Positions 20,123-32,360 of a stretch of 64,000 bases of DNA are shown here, piece by piece. This DNA comes from Antedon mediterranea (Eukaryota > Echinodermata > Crinoidea > Comatulida > Antedonidae). The first letter of the stretch is position 1. The number at the start of each line of letters is the position of its first letter. Under the pieces are notes generated by a model, which saw nothing but the letters and a program-made list of their open reading frames with translations, had not been told where the DNA came from and ran no database searches. The position numbers and the translations under genes are program-made. The stretch is from assembly GCF_964355755.1 (NCBI RefSeq), contig NC_092677.1, forward strand, positions 5,833,001 to 5,897,000. Direction: 5' to 3'.

Positions 20123-23100
20123 ATGGCAACATATTACCTGTTTCTGCTATTTCTTTGTCAGCAGACAATAGGTAAGTTTAATTTAAACAAGTTTGTTATT
20201 ATGGTTTATTTTTGCCGAAGGTTGGAAACCCTACTCAATCCAAAAGACCAATACTTGTTTATATTCTCGACAAGACAAAACATACTATGGGTATGGATTT
20301 TTGCCACATAGCGCTAGGTAGAGCTGCAGTTAGGCCAATGTGCACACTACACTATTATTGCTATTTCAATAATACAATCACCAATATGTAAGAGAATATT
20401 ACTCTACATGTTTTTATTTAAGAAAATTATTTTCCAAAATGCCCATAGGAAAATGGCAAAAGGCTTCCTACTTTCTAGGAGTTTTATGTGGTAAAGTTAT
20501 CAGAGAGTATATGCTGTTTTTGACAACTCTGTAACATGACCACAGTCCTGATTTTTGCTTAGTAGTTATCGTTTTTCAAACTGATATGCTTTATTTGTAG
20601 TCTCAGGTGTAACACAATTGTCGATAATTGAAGGCGAACCAATCTCAGTTAACGTTTGCATGTCCATTGAGAGAGAAGATGCGGTAAATTGGTTTAAAGA
20701 TAGAGAAATAAATACAAACAAACTGATCGTTAATTCTGCTAATCGTCAATCGGGAAATTTCTCAATGGATGGAACTTCAGGCAATTTGGTCATAAAACAA
20801 GTAAACAGAAAGGACGCTGGCCTCTACACATGTCAGGTTGTTGAAAAGGCCAAAGAAAGTCATTGTATTGAAACGTATGACTTAAATGTATATTGTGAGT
20901 TGTTACTTATGTATAATGTGATAATATCAAAGGTATCAAATTGTATGATTATAGCTATTTTTTCACCCGATTCCCAGTGCTGTATCTCTCCATATACTTT
21001 CCGAGGTATCATAGGAATATTTGGCAATACAGCATCTTATTCAGATCACATGCTGTGCCTGTATCAATGTAAAGATTACGGGTTAGGTTGCTACTAGATA
21101 CACGTGAAATACATCTGATGTTGTATTACCAATATTCCTATGATAATTCGGGAATAGATACAGTACTAAGAATCGGCCAATTATGTTTATTGTGTTTTAG
21201 GATGGCTTTCTATTAGAGTAGTTGATTATTACTCGTGAGCTAAATGAAGGCGCTTAACTACAATTATTAAACCCACATTTATTTACATACTAACACAAAT
21301 AAAGTACTATGGGTCTACCTTCTTTTTAAAAGCAAAATGCCAAAATTAACAGATGTATAGTGTTGTTTTGGTATTACCAAGACAACACTATAAATCTGTT
21401 AACTTTTTTATTTCTTTATGGTTTTCAAAACTATCGTCACCATGTGATGCTATGTAACTTCCATAAATTACTGCTAAGTAACTTCCATGAATTATTATTG
21501 TTGCGCTCTACTATTGAACGCCTAACGGTATTATAATGCTAAGACAAGGAACTACCACAGGCAATATATCTGTATAATGTACTTGTACTGAGGTTGGGTA
21601 AAATTTTACTTATAAATTTATAAAATACTTCTGACGCAAACATTTGTATTTAAAAAAAATATGTATGGCAAAAAGAAGCCACACCAAATCCACCCGGTTG
21701 AAGCTCAGGTGATAATAATTGTGTTTTCTTTTCCTATACTAGATATGGATTCTCCAATTCTAACATCTTACACTGAAAACTATATATTTTACTGCGAATG
21801 GGCTGAAATATATCCAGACATTAAACCAGATGTGCAGTGGATATATAATGGAGAAATACGGGACACTAAAACAACTAAATACAATGTGATCACAACAAAT
21901 AAAACAAGTATGCTGATGGTGCACCAAGTATCTGAAAACGACTTTGGAAACTATGCTTGTCGTATCACTGTTGAAACAAGGGCAGGAAATATGAGCAAGA
22001 CGAGCAAGGTTGGAGAAATTAAGCACACGGCTGCATGCAGTAAGTTATAAATACTCAATATGCCAAAAGTTTGTTTTTATATATTTATGCACATTTCCAA
22101 AGATATCTTTAATTTTAGTTTAAAAGTTTAGTTTAATTTAAAGGGGTAATTTTAGGCGGTGTGTGCCTTTTTAACCCCATTTTCTACAACGAATCCAAAC
22201 GTTTCAAGAATTCATTCACTATCCTTCTTAAAAGTAGCAATCTTGTTCACAAGAAAAAATAATATAATATATGCTCTACATAAACGAAGTCTTATTACAA
22301 GTCTTAGGGAGTGGAGTTATAAATTGTCATTGTCATTAGAAAAAATCCTGACACCTAGGACCCTTGGATTGGTAGCCAAGCATCATAACCTCCAAGCCAC
22401 CACAACTCCGGTTGTGAACAGCCACACTCATGTACTTCTGTTATGAAATATATATATATTTAAAGCATCTATAATAACAATATTATAACAAATTTATTTA
22501 TAGCATACTGTTGAATGCTTGTCATTTTATATTAACTTTCTACTGAACTATTTTTCTTGGCTCGAACGTCTTTCAAAAGTAAAACTATTATTTTAAAGAC
22601 CGCAGTTATTCACGGTATCTTCAAATAAAATATTCAATACCATTTGCCATAACACAAACAATTAGTATATGTGTGAACATAATTCTAATCATGTTTATGT
22701 TGCAATACGACAATAGGTTTCGATGAAAGCAGCAGAAGCGTCAGAAGAAGATCTCTAGACCTATGGTTAATTGTGATTGTGTGTGCAGCGATCTCTTTTG
22801 TTTGTATTATTGGCGTTTTATGGTCAGCTGTCAACAGAAGGAGTAAGTTTTTTTTCAAAATATTTATGTAAAAACGTAGCATTGTATTTTCTCTTATTTC
22901 CATTATACCCACAAAATTTAATTGAATTTGATATTAATGATAATTGGATTAATTTAACAAGAGAGTGGTCATTTATAGTATTCAAGGTATTATTATTGCA
23001 TGCGCATGTGCACTATCTATTTTACAATATTTGATGGCTAGTTTTTAGTATAGTTGCACAATTAAGGGCACTCTAATGTTCAATTCTGTATTGTTATTAA

Positions 23101-23820
23101 TATGGCCACAGCAATAAATATAGTAATTAAGAAATATGCATTACAATGTCATGTCTATAGGGGGCGACCTACATCCGGTTTTATACAATGCTAGTCAATA
23201 GACGATTGGCAACTAGCTATATTTAATTAATTCCTAAACTCGCGGCTCAATCGAAATTGACCCGCGACAATTTTTACCCGGAGTTTGATCTACGATACAT
23301 TCATTCTTATAGTATGGACAAATTGAGAGGGTTATGGGTAGGGTATTTATGTATGAGTACCGGCAGAGACATCATCGGGAGTAACATAGGCATACTCGAC
23401 TGAAAATACTGTAATACCAACTTCTTTTTCTTTTCTTGCATTATACTATTTATGTTCATTATCAGTTGTATATTTACAGTATTATGCTACTCTGTATTTT
23501 GCTTTATTATTTGTGGAAATAAATATTATTATTATTATTAATCTTTAATACATCACTGATAGAGAATTAATATTATTTCACCTAATTACGTTTTATTATT
23601 TATATTGTATTCTACATCAGATCAAACATCAGAATTTTCATCAAGTATTACAGGCCCGGAAAATGAAGACGATTTACCGGTACCTCTACACCCATACATT
23701 TCCCAACCTGTCATTATTCCGGATGTATGCGATGGTATGACCAGGTCTACTACTATGGCAACTATTGAAACAGACAATATGTCATTAAATTGGTCAGGGT
23801 ATGATGAAGTTCAAAGCTGA
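20123..23820 (+). CDS. Ig-superfamily receptor gene C (V-C, transmembrane, ITIM-like tail)
   Basis: The coding exons are 20123-20171, 20601-20894, 21743-22039, 22717-22842 and 23621-23820; they join in phase 1 throughout and give 321 aa. Residues 1-17 are a signal peptide (MATYYLFLLFLCQQTIG). The V-type domain spans 18-114, with Cys in VNVCMS, Trp in VNWFKD and DAGLYTCQVV. The C-like domain spans 115-213 (YCEWAEIYP, VQWIYNG, FGNYACRI). The membrane span is L229-V251, preceded by SVRRRS. The tail holds SGYDEV (314-319), an ITIM-like site. It is probably a cell-surface immune-type receptor; the ligand is unknown. All splice sites are GT-AG and no lesion is seen. The V and C exons are close copies of gene B's first V exon and C exons. 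Confidence 0.8.
20967..21177. mobile_element. Foldback element with about 60-bp inverted ends in gene C intron 2
   Basis: The left arm (CCGATTCCCAGTGCTGTATC...ATCATAGGAATATT...AATACAGCATC) is complementary to 21117-21177. Gene B's homologous intron (near 11345) runs straight through without it. No coding content. Confidence 0.65.
21345..21405. repeat. Short hairpin in gene C intron
   Basis: TTAACAGATGTATAGTGTTG and CAACACTATAAATCTGTTAA form a stem of about 20 bp around a TTTGGTATTACCAAG loop. The role is unknown. Confidence 0.5.
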
Positions 23821-25973
23821 TTTATCTCAAACTAGTAACTAGTTATACGCTCTCGGTTATTTAGTTATATTATTAGATACATTATATGCATGACGTATAA
23901 TTCTTACACAGCGTACGTCATTAGTGAAAATAGACGGAAATATACCATATAATGAGGGCTACTAAACCACGTCGATGTCGCCATCACGTAATAATAAATA
24001 TGAGAGATTAAGTTCTTTATGTGTACACCTTTTATAAGTATAGAAATTCACTCTTGCATTTACTTCATTAATTCGTAAATTTACCATATATCATGTATCA
24101 TGTATATCATGATAGTCGAGATCCATACGCTATAAATACATCACTCATATAACGTTGCGTACAATAGGAAAATACCTCACTGTGGAACAGCCGGTTAAAT
24201 CATGCATATTATACAAAACTAGGCATAGAAGGCATTACCAATTGTAAATAAAAACCGTACTTACTTGAATGTCTCACGGGCATTTTTAACGTCAATCCCA
24301 GTTGAATTAAAATCAAATCCAAGTTATAAATCCAAAGTATAAATCCAAAACCGCAATAGTATAAATATATCCTTTGTCAAATGTCTTTCAATTCTTCAAT
24401 ACTACCGTTTCTATTTTGTATAATGGCGGGTAATCGGTTATTGAAATTTTCCCGAAATGCATGATGGAAACATAGGGATTTCGTGAAAAAGTATACAGTC
24501 TGGTGCAAAAGCCTAAGACACATGAATTATGCATGGCGCGATGACGTAATAGGGACATTACTACACATTTGTATACAGTATTTAAAAAAATGTATTATAG
24601 GCCTAAATGTATATTATTTTTAAAATTGATTTTATCTTGCCAATAAAAACAACTTTGTAAATGTTTACAAGTTAGTAATATGTCTAAAACAGCGTTTTCT
24701 TGCAAGTCATTTTTTAAACGTATATCTGCGAAAACTAAATTGTCTTTATGTTGTGGTATACCGCACAGTTTTATAATATTTTTTAATTTTAGTTAAGTAT
24801 TTTCTGTCGGTGTGTAAGTAATAATGAAACAAAGTTTGAATAAAATAAATAAATATCAATTTCGACATTACTTATTCCAGTTGATATACTCAGAGATATT
24901 ATAATCTACCGAGGCCTATACTTATTATGGTAATGAGAAGTAATTAGATTGCTAGCTCACTATTAGCTGTTGTTTCAGTTTCTATTACTATTCACTAAAA
25001 ATAAAACCAATCTATTTACTTTGCTTTATCAAGATATTTTATTAGATATACAATGATAATATTAGTATTGAAAGGAAGAAATGTTTAACGAATGGTGATA
25101 ACATTTGAATAATATTACTATTAAGCCTAAAGCGTGATTCCCACTAAAAGTGCTACGCAAAGACGTAAACGCAACGTATAGTGATTTGACCAATCACAGG
25201 CGATGGATTATTCGAACAGTCGCTTGTCCTTGGTCAAATCACTTGCGTTGCGTCTACGTCATTGCGTTGCGTCTCTAGTAGTGGGAACCAAGCTTAATAC
25301 ACATTTTCTATTTTTTTTAAATATTTAACTCTACTCAAATATTTTTCAAAATTAGGCATATTAAATTACTTTTATTTTATGGTTGTGTACACGAAGATTA
25401 AAAGTACTGAAGGAGCTAAATGGCACCAGATTCACACATGCAATTCAACATTCTTTCAATATGTATCGTTGCAAGAAAATCTGCGCATATCTTTCTGTCC
25501 GAACTAGCATGTTTTGAAAGCATTGTCAATTTTGTTTTGTTTTTTTGTTACATTTTGTTGTTACATGTTTTGTATGTGTGAATCGAACATTTTGATGCCA
25601 GATCATTATTTTTGCCACATGCTATTAAATGTTTACATACTCTTTTGCGTTTAAAATATGTAATTCGTTTCATAATTATAATTACAATTTTATTTTATAC
25701 GTCCGCTTATGGCGCGTCATATATGTTGCGGATTCTGTCATGTGACAGATGACGTTTAACGTAGTCATCATTTTCAATTTGTCAAGGCGGTCCCCATGAT
25801 TATTCTGTTTCCACTGCACTGTTGATATTTCTAATACATGTATTATGTAGGCTAAAATTCATTTCATTTTACAATAAGCATTATCGTTATTACAAACTAA
25901 ATTGAGCAAATATGGCATATGGCGCATTCAACAAACAAATAAAATAAGGACAATTTTTTCTTAAATTTGAATG
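23821..25973. other. Intergenic between gene C and GBA
   Basis: 23821-24235 is the 3' flank of gene C, paralogous to 81-640. Beyond that I see AT-rich DNA without a recognisable gene, plus one foldback element at 25129-25296. The GBA 3' UTR must lie at the right end on the minus strand. Confidence 0.5.
25129..25296. mobile_element. Foldback element, TTGGTTCCCACTAG family (copy 1)
   Basis: The ends are TAAAGCGTGATTCCCACTA and TAGTGGGAACCAAGCTTA, with inner ACGCAACG-type repeats and GACCAATCACAGGCGATGG facing GCTTGTCCTTGGTCAAATCAC. The whole unit is nearly palindromic. Sister copies are at 26369, 29227 and 57641. Confidence 0.65.
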
Positions 25974-28900
25974 TTAAACAAAGAACAATAGTGAAAGTAA
26001 CAAGTCAAAGAATGTAGTTAAATAAGAAGAAGATGCAATCGAAGTTGAGTTTACTGGCGTCGTAACTTCTTCCGATTGTTTGTTTGTGTATACAAATGTT
26101 TGAATCGATCTGGCCTCGATGTTTGCGTTTATGCAGCCAACTCCACTTTCACACACACTTATGTCCGACGCTTTGTCATTTCTAAAACACAAACAAGTCA
26201 TGTTACTACATGTGAACATGAATATCTATTTCTGTTATTTATGTTATTATATATTTATCCTCTTTATTGCAATTCGTTAGGAAAGAAATTCTAGTGATGA
26301 TCGTTTTTAGTAAAGATTGAAGAAGATTTAGATCTAGGAAACACAAAACTAGATGGCTACGGTGACGGTAAAGCGTGGTTGCCACTAGCGACGCAACACA
26401 AGGACGTAACGCAACGCAAGTGAATTGACCAATCACAAGCGATGGCTTATTCGCTTGTGATTTCTAACTGTCTATAACTTCGCTTGTCATTGGTTAGAAC
26501 GCTTGCGTTCCGTTTACCTCCTTGCGTTACGTTCTAGTGGGAAACAAGCTTTAGTTTGTGATCACAAGCTTATCAGAAAGTCATTGAATCAGTCATCAAG
26601 TTATTCTCACTGTACCTGTTCAAAACAACAGTGGCCACTCTTCCAGATTCATCAGGCAGTTCAAAAGCAATTGAATCAAACTTGTTGCAGCCGGTGGTAG
26701 CAACGCATTCCGTCGTTACGCCGATACGCACGGAGTCTGGTTGTACAAATTTACTAAACAGAACAACATCAACATTTAAATGACAAAATGTGAGATTTTA
26801 AAGCCACGCAAAGAGCTATGAACAATGCACCGAATCTATTAATTAGTGTTCGATTTTATTTTTCAAATTCACCACACAAATATTAAACTGTTACATTTCT
26901 ATAAATACGCAGTTAGATAGTGTAAATTGTAATGTGGCCAATAAACTTAATTCATACATACCAATTAGAAGGATAAACTTACCTAAAATGACCCAGGTGG
27001 TAAAACATAGGCTGTTTATAAATGGTGTCATTATCGAAGTCAGCAATGATTGGTGCGTCTACAAAATTTCTCACCCAATTTGGACCACCTTGCATATCTA
27101 AAACCAGATTCCAATCAACCCATCCAGCTACAAAGTTGTTCATATCCTGAGCAGAGAGCATTATACAACATTTAGGTATTGCCAGATCAATCCAATTGAC
27201 TTAGGCCTATCTATTACATTAGATCTATCTATCACTACTACCAAGGCAATCTAACAGGGGCACCGGAGATCAAAAGCGATGCTATTGTTGAAAGTTTCGA
27301 TATATTATGTTACCACGGTAAACAAGCTCTAGTCTCCTAGTGTGGCTTGGATTTTCTTTCCTCATAATCTTTAAAAAAATGATAATTCACTTTCTTAATG
27401 TACCTCCATGATATCTTTAGAGTAAGCTTCTCCACGTTCCCAGCTGCCTAAAATGACTGCAGCATCGAGGGGGAGGTATCCCTCGCAGGCCTCTGTCGCC
27501 AACATGAAGTAATCTGGGAAAAGATCATGTGTCTGCGATAATAACGTAGCTGGTACGAGGTCGTCGTAATACCAATGTACACCGATTCCAGACACGTATT
27601 TGGCCGCTTCTTTATCATTGAGGACCTGATTTAAACAAAAGATGTGTTAACTTTTTTTAATGGAGAATTCATTTATCAGAAGACGTCAAAGTATTTTGAC
27701 AGAATCATCTAGATTTCGTTAGATCTTTCTGAGCTCTTAGGCCTAAATAATCATAAGATTGTTTATATATTATGCGACGAAGAAAGATTAACGACACCGG
27801 GTAGCGATTTTTTTTTCGTACATAAGTTGGGGACCCCATGTGAAAGATAGCCGAACTACTTCCTAAATATAACTAAACCTAACCCTCCAAATAATCTCTC
27901 TCTCACTATAAAGTAAAAGAAGTAGCTCATGGGAGTCGAACCCCATACATCGACATGTAAAGTCCATAGTCTTATCCACTCGACTACACAGACGGCTCGA
28001 CAGAATTCGTTTGCATTAGCGAATTGTAGTTAGCTGAATTCTTACGTCACACCTTATGGATATGATTAATGAATATTCATGTTTATTTTGTGACGTTTCA
28101 CGAGGGGTCCCCAACTTATGTACGAAAAGAAATATCGCCACCGGGTAGCCCCATGCCCTGCTCTTTAAATGTACACGAGCCAGATGTGTACAGTATAATC
28201 CTCTAGTTTTAAGTTCTTAGAAGAAATTTTCGGTTCAACAAATATAGGTCAAACTGGTGGGACCAAAAACTAATTTAAACTAACCATCAACATTGATAAA
28301 ACAGTGTGAATAAAGTTAATCAAATTAATGACTGAAACAAATTACCGTTTCGACCCATCCTGGCAAAAGGAACCGTTGATCGTCAAGTATCATTAACTTT
28401 ACGTCACCAAATCCCCGTTCCTCAAGTATAGGTCCTAGGTCCATCTTGATGAAATCCCTTTGCAGAGACGCATTAAAAAAGAGGCATTGCCATGGGTAGC
28501 GTTCAACCTCTCCCGCCGTCGGCTCATTCTGACCAGTCAAGCCCCATATGTCAATGTCTTGTTTAGCATATTCCTCGATAAATCTGGTGGTAGGTGATAA
28601 AAGCAAGAATAATGAAAGAAACGTTTTAAAATTGCAACATCACTCTGTCCATATTTTATGTGATGTTTTTTGTTTCTTTGAAGTTTCACTTTTTTCTGGT
28701 GGAATTGTCTCTCCAGAAACAACGGTTACACATAAACTTTATGTTAAAAATTGAATTTGCTTATGTTTTTAGTCAAGTATTTTAACTCATTGTAGGTTTA
28801 GCTTGTAGATTAACTTTTGTTAATTATGTAAGTAATGCTTCCTATGGATATGAAGTCCAAAATAAAGATACATGAATGAATGTCATTTATATAATAATTG

Positions 28901-31608
28901 CTTTGTGTGATTCGCCAATTAAACTTGATTATAGAGTTGTTCGTGAACTTATATTTAAAGATGTTTCCATAAAAAAAATCCTCTATTACCTAGCAAAGTA
29001 TAAAGCCCATGTTTCATAGTACTTCCCGCCAGGTTCTCCATATAAAGCCGCTCCGCCGACCATATCTTGGTTTGTCTTCATCCAATAAGGTGGTCCCCAC
29101 GGGCTACCAAACAGCTTTATGTCGCGACTTGCGACCGCCATTGCTCTCTTAATTACAGGTATCTAAAATAGGATTATAGATGGCATTGGTTGGTTATTAA
29201 TTACCACACATTAAGACGAGATAAACGAGCTTGGTTCCTACTACACTAGAACGCAGCGTAAGGAAGTAGACGCAACGCAAGCGAGTTGACCAATCACACG
29301 CGACTGTTCATCGCTTGAGATTGGTCAAATCACTTTGCGTTGCGTTACGTCCTTGCGTTACGTCCTAGTGGGAACCAAGCTTTAGCATGACATGCCCATG
29401 ATTGCACATGTAATTATACGGACGGTGGACAGCAGTTAAAGCATCAGGACATTTGTATATATGGAGGAAAATCAACAATATACTTAGTTCCTTACTTTAT
29501 ATGTTAAGTCTTCCATTTCAAGAGCGAAGTTTTTGAGTTCAAAATCACCAGGAACGTCATCATAGGAATAGTTTCTTGTGGAGAAGTCACAGCTGGCCAT
29601 GGGTATACGTCCAAGGTTGTATTCGATGCCTGGATAATTAGATTATTACGGTGTTACAAATCAATAATTTATAAGATGTAGACATTTAGTAGGCCTAGCA
29701 TAATTTGAGACTTTTGTACGGTATGATAGAAAAGCACGAAGGCGCTCAGCCAAATTCTAAGTGCCCCATAGGCCTAGCTTTCGTCATTTGGAAACGGAGG
29801 ATTAAGGACTACTTAAGGACTGTGTTACATGTCTATTAAGTTATAAACAAAATAAATGAATGTGTTATATTTGTGGAATGGGGAGAGTATATTGTCATTT
29901 AAACAGAACATTGTTAAATAGTCAATCATTCAAGTCGTGAACATATTTTCACTATTTGTATACTAACCACTTTTGGAGAAATAAGAATTGAGGATGTGTT
30001 CTTGTACGGGTTCCGATAGATTCATTATGTTGATAGTGGCAGAATCAGTAAAGGCTCCGCCAAAGCCAAGAACAGTCTGATGACGAACAGACCTGTCAAT
30101 TGTTAACCGAAGATCACCTATTTAACAACAAAAAACAATTGTTGGCCAATATGTGTATTAAGTGGAAAGCACTACTTATGACTCTAAATGTTCAGTGGTT
30201 TAATAATAATAATAACTTTATTGTTTCTCTTTTATAACAGAGGCACAATTCTCAAGAGATGTGCAACAAAATAAAATAAATATGGACTTATCTTAATACA
30301 CAATCAAATACAAACATTTATAAAATATTATTACATTAAAAAGTATATAAACATTAGGGTATAAAAATACTTTCAATACATTTGAGCGAAAAGTAAAAGA
30401 TTGTGTTATGGACGGATATTATAAATTTTGTTGCATTCTTTTCATGCAGTTACAATATTTGTAGTTTTCAAACTTCGCATACTGTCTAGTTTGTCTCTGC
30501 GAAGTTGTGTCGACAAATCTCTAGCAGTAGGCCTATATTGACCGTGGAAACTACATAAACCTCAACACAATGTATTTAATATTCACTAACCAAATTTTCC
30601 TTCAGTGTCCGGAACTAACGTTGATGTGTTCTTGAATAGTCTAAGACTATCTTTAGTTGACGTGTACACGACGTATTGGCCAGGCAAAGTGTCAAAATCT
30701 TGGTCTACGTCATCGCAGTATGTTGATGAACACTCGCAGACGAATGACGACTTTCCAAAACTTTTCTTTTTACAGTCATTTCCAAAAGCTAAAGTTTACA
30801 AAGGACAATGTAGAATGTTAAAATTAAAAATATCAACAATAATATTAGGCCTAAGTAAAACAGAATAAGGTAACCTTGCTTTTTAGCTTCTCTACTGATT
30901 TTTGCCTAATTTGTAGGCCCAATACTAATTTGTAATGAATAAAATGTTCCTAATTTGGCGACAAAAAATATTGGTAAGTTCAATGCGGTACTTTACAATT
31001 TTTACTATTAAATAACATAAACTTATATTAAAAATTTACTTATATTACTCACGTACAATAAAAAACCAAAAACTCATTTGTCGTATTCGATTGGGAACTT
31101 TCGTTTTCAACGTAAAGATTCGTTGAGTACTTTTTGAATTCGAATTGTAAATTTGTGCTCAACAGAAAGTTATTCGAATAGAAAACGTTGACAACGAAAG
31201 CTTTTTCGTTAAGAACAATCTCAACGCTCAAAATACTCCGTTAAAGAAGTACTCAACGGAAAAACTGTACTCAACGGTGTAAGTCTAAATCGAATACGAC
31301 AAATGGCTGGCTATTTTCTTCTATAAATTACAGTTTTGTCAGGTAAATAATTTTTTTCCGTCAAAGTGAATAACCATTATGTGATATAAAAATGGCATAT
31401 TCAACAAAAAATTGTTTAAGCAAAGCATTATTTATTTAGTGGGACAATATATCTTTAAGCCATTTGAAAGTCCAATATAATCAAATGATTGCATATTAAA
31501 ATAGCCATGTTATACGGTACCTAATAACAAAAATAAAAATACTGTACCTTGATTTGTGTAGAATACCAAAACAAAGAATAGCAGTGGATAAACGTACAAT
31601 AGATGCAT
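25974..31608 (-). CDS. GBA: Lysosomal acid glucosylceramidase (glucocerebrosidase), complete
   Basis: The exons in order are 31608-31548, 30788-30591, 30117-29968, 29629-29496, 29162-28990, 28583-28346, 27625-27404, 27146-26983, 26753-26616 and 26181-25974. All have GT-AG ends and compatible phases, giving 561 aa (human 536). The enzyme cleaves glucosylceramide in the lysosome and belongs to GH30. The first exon is a signal peptide ([16 protein letters not shown]). Then come the Cys-rich start ([17 protein letters not shown]), [12 protein letters not shown], the acid/base glutamate in GQNEPTAG, the nucleophile glutamate in ATEACEG, and [11 protein letters not shown] and [14 protein letters not shown] near the end. 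After the normal end ([10 protein letters not shown]) about 33 residues follow, ending in a hydrophobic stretch. I chose the ATG at 31608 for the signal peptide; upstream non-coding exons are possible. Confidence 0.95.
26369..26552. mobile_element. Foldback element, TTGGTTCCCACTAG family (copy 2), GBA last intron
   Basis: It runs from TAAAGCGTGGTTGCCACTAG to CTAGTGGGAAACAAGCTTTA. Inner arms include GACCAATCACAAGCGATGG and CGCTTGTCATTGGTTAGAAC. Confidence 0.65.
27794..28149 (-). mobile_element. TIR-flanked element with a tRNA-like promoter (copy 2), GBA intron
   Basis: The inverted ends are CCGGGTAGCGAT..TTCGTACATAAGTTGGGGACC and its mirror at 28108-28149. On the minus strand GTAGTCGAGTGGATAAGAC and GGGTTCGACTCCC form tRNA A- and B-box-like motifs. 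The AGGGTTAGGTTTAGT stretch shared with copy 1 follows. It abuts a scrap of the tRNA-headed SINE (28150-28200). Confidence 0.65.
29227..29384. mobile_element. Foldback element, TTGGTTCCCACTAG family (copy 3), GBA intron
   Basis: It runs from GAGCTTGGTTCCTACTACAC to GTCCTAGTGGGAACCAAGCTTTA, with the same inner GACCAATCACACGCGACTG arm and its complement. Confidence 0.65.
31075..31305. repeat. Foldback repeat in GBA intron 1
   Basis: Perfect 17-bp ends, CATTTGTCGTATTCGAT and ATCGAATACGACAAATG, lie 231 bp apart. The interior holds several variants of GTACTCAACGG in both orientations. It is probably a small non-autonomous DNA element. Confidence 0.55.
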
Positions 31609-32010
31609 TCTTCTTCTTATTTTTGGTATCCGAAATATCGTCAAATCCAAAATGCACAAATGGGCCGATTTCTAACTTTGATCTTTGAACGGTGACAATC
31701 GTTAATAAACATAAGTTATCAACAACTATCTACCCTGATACGGTATGATAATTGTTAAGTATCGAGATCTTGGTAAACTTCAAACGCAACCGATTTAATT
31801 ATCATTTCTTTACACTTTTTTTTAATGATGTAAATGTCAATTTATCACTTCTAACACTAATTAGTAATGTTGCAATCTAAAACGCCCTATTACTGAAAAG
31901 TTATTTATATGATGTAGTATTCGTTATTACGAGTCTATAGACAATGAAAAAGGAACGAGTAGTTCTCTGGATTTGTCACCTGGATCAATTGGAAGATCGA
32001 CGAGCGTGGA
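31609..32010. other. GBA upstream sequence, nothing else recognised
   Basis: It may hold the GBA 5' UTR or proximal promoter. No clear TATA box or repeat is visible. Confidence 0.4.
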
Positions 32011-32360
32011 CACATACGGCATTACAGCATTGAAACACCGGTTAATCAATGTTGGGCCTGGCTGCATTCTGGATGGGAGACCGCGTGGAATCGCGGCAGG
32101 GTGCTGTATATACCAGCGGAGAGTGATGGTGTAATATCGGACTAGCATGTGATAGGCTTGGGTTCGAGCCTTTCTGTATCATTATTAAGATACTTTTACT
32201 CTCATTGCCTCGTCCTTTGGATGGGATGTAAAGCCGTTGGTCTCGTGTACTTAGCAGTGCACGTTAAAGAACTTGGTACACTATTCGCATGCCGGTGTGC
32301 TGATCTGGTAGGCGCTCCACTGCTGGCTGCCGTGGGTCCGTGGAGGTCCTAATCCGAATT
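32011..32360 (+). mobile_element. SINE with 5S rRNA-derived head and tRNA-like segment
   Basis: The head (32011-32111) resembles 5S rRNA: ACATACGGCATTACAGCATTG, GTTGGGCCTGG, GGATGGGAGACCGCGTGGAA and CAGGGTGCTGTA. A tRNA-3'-like part with GGGTTCGAGCC follows, then the body TACTCTCATTGCCTCGTCC. The body recurs at 56690-56950. The 5S resemblance makes this a SINE3-class element. Confidence 0.75.

Noticed and set aside
27900-27990. tRNA gene on the minus strand
   Set aside because: Good A and B boxes, but it lies inside an inverted-repeat element and I could not fold a full cloverleaf. Treated as a tRNA-derived promoter.
32011-32111. 5S rRNA gene
   Set aside because: Too diverged, especially in the first half, and joined to a repeated SINE body.
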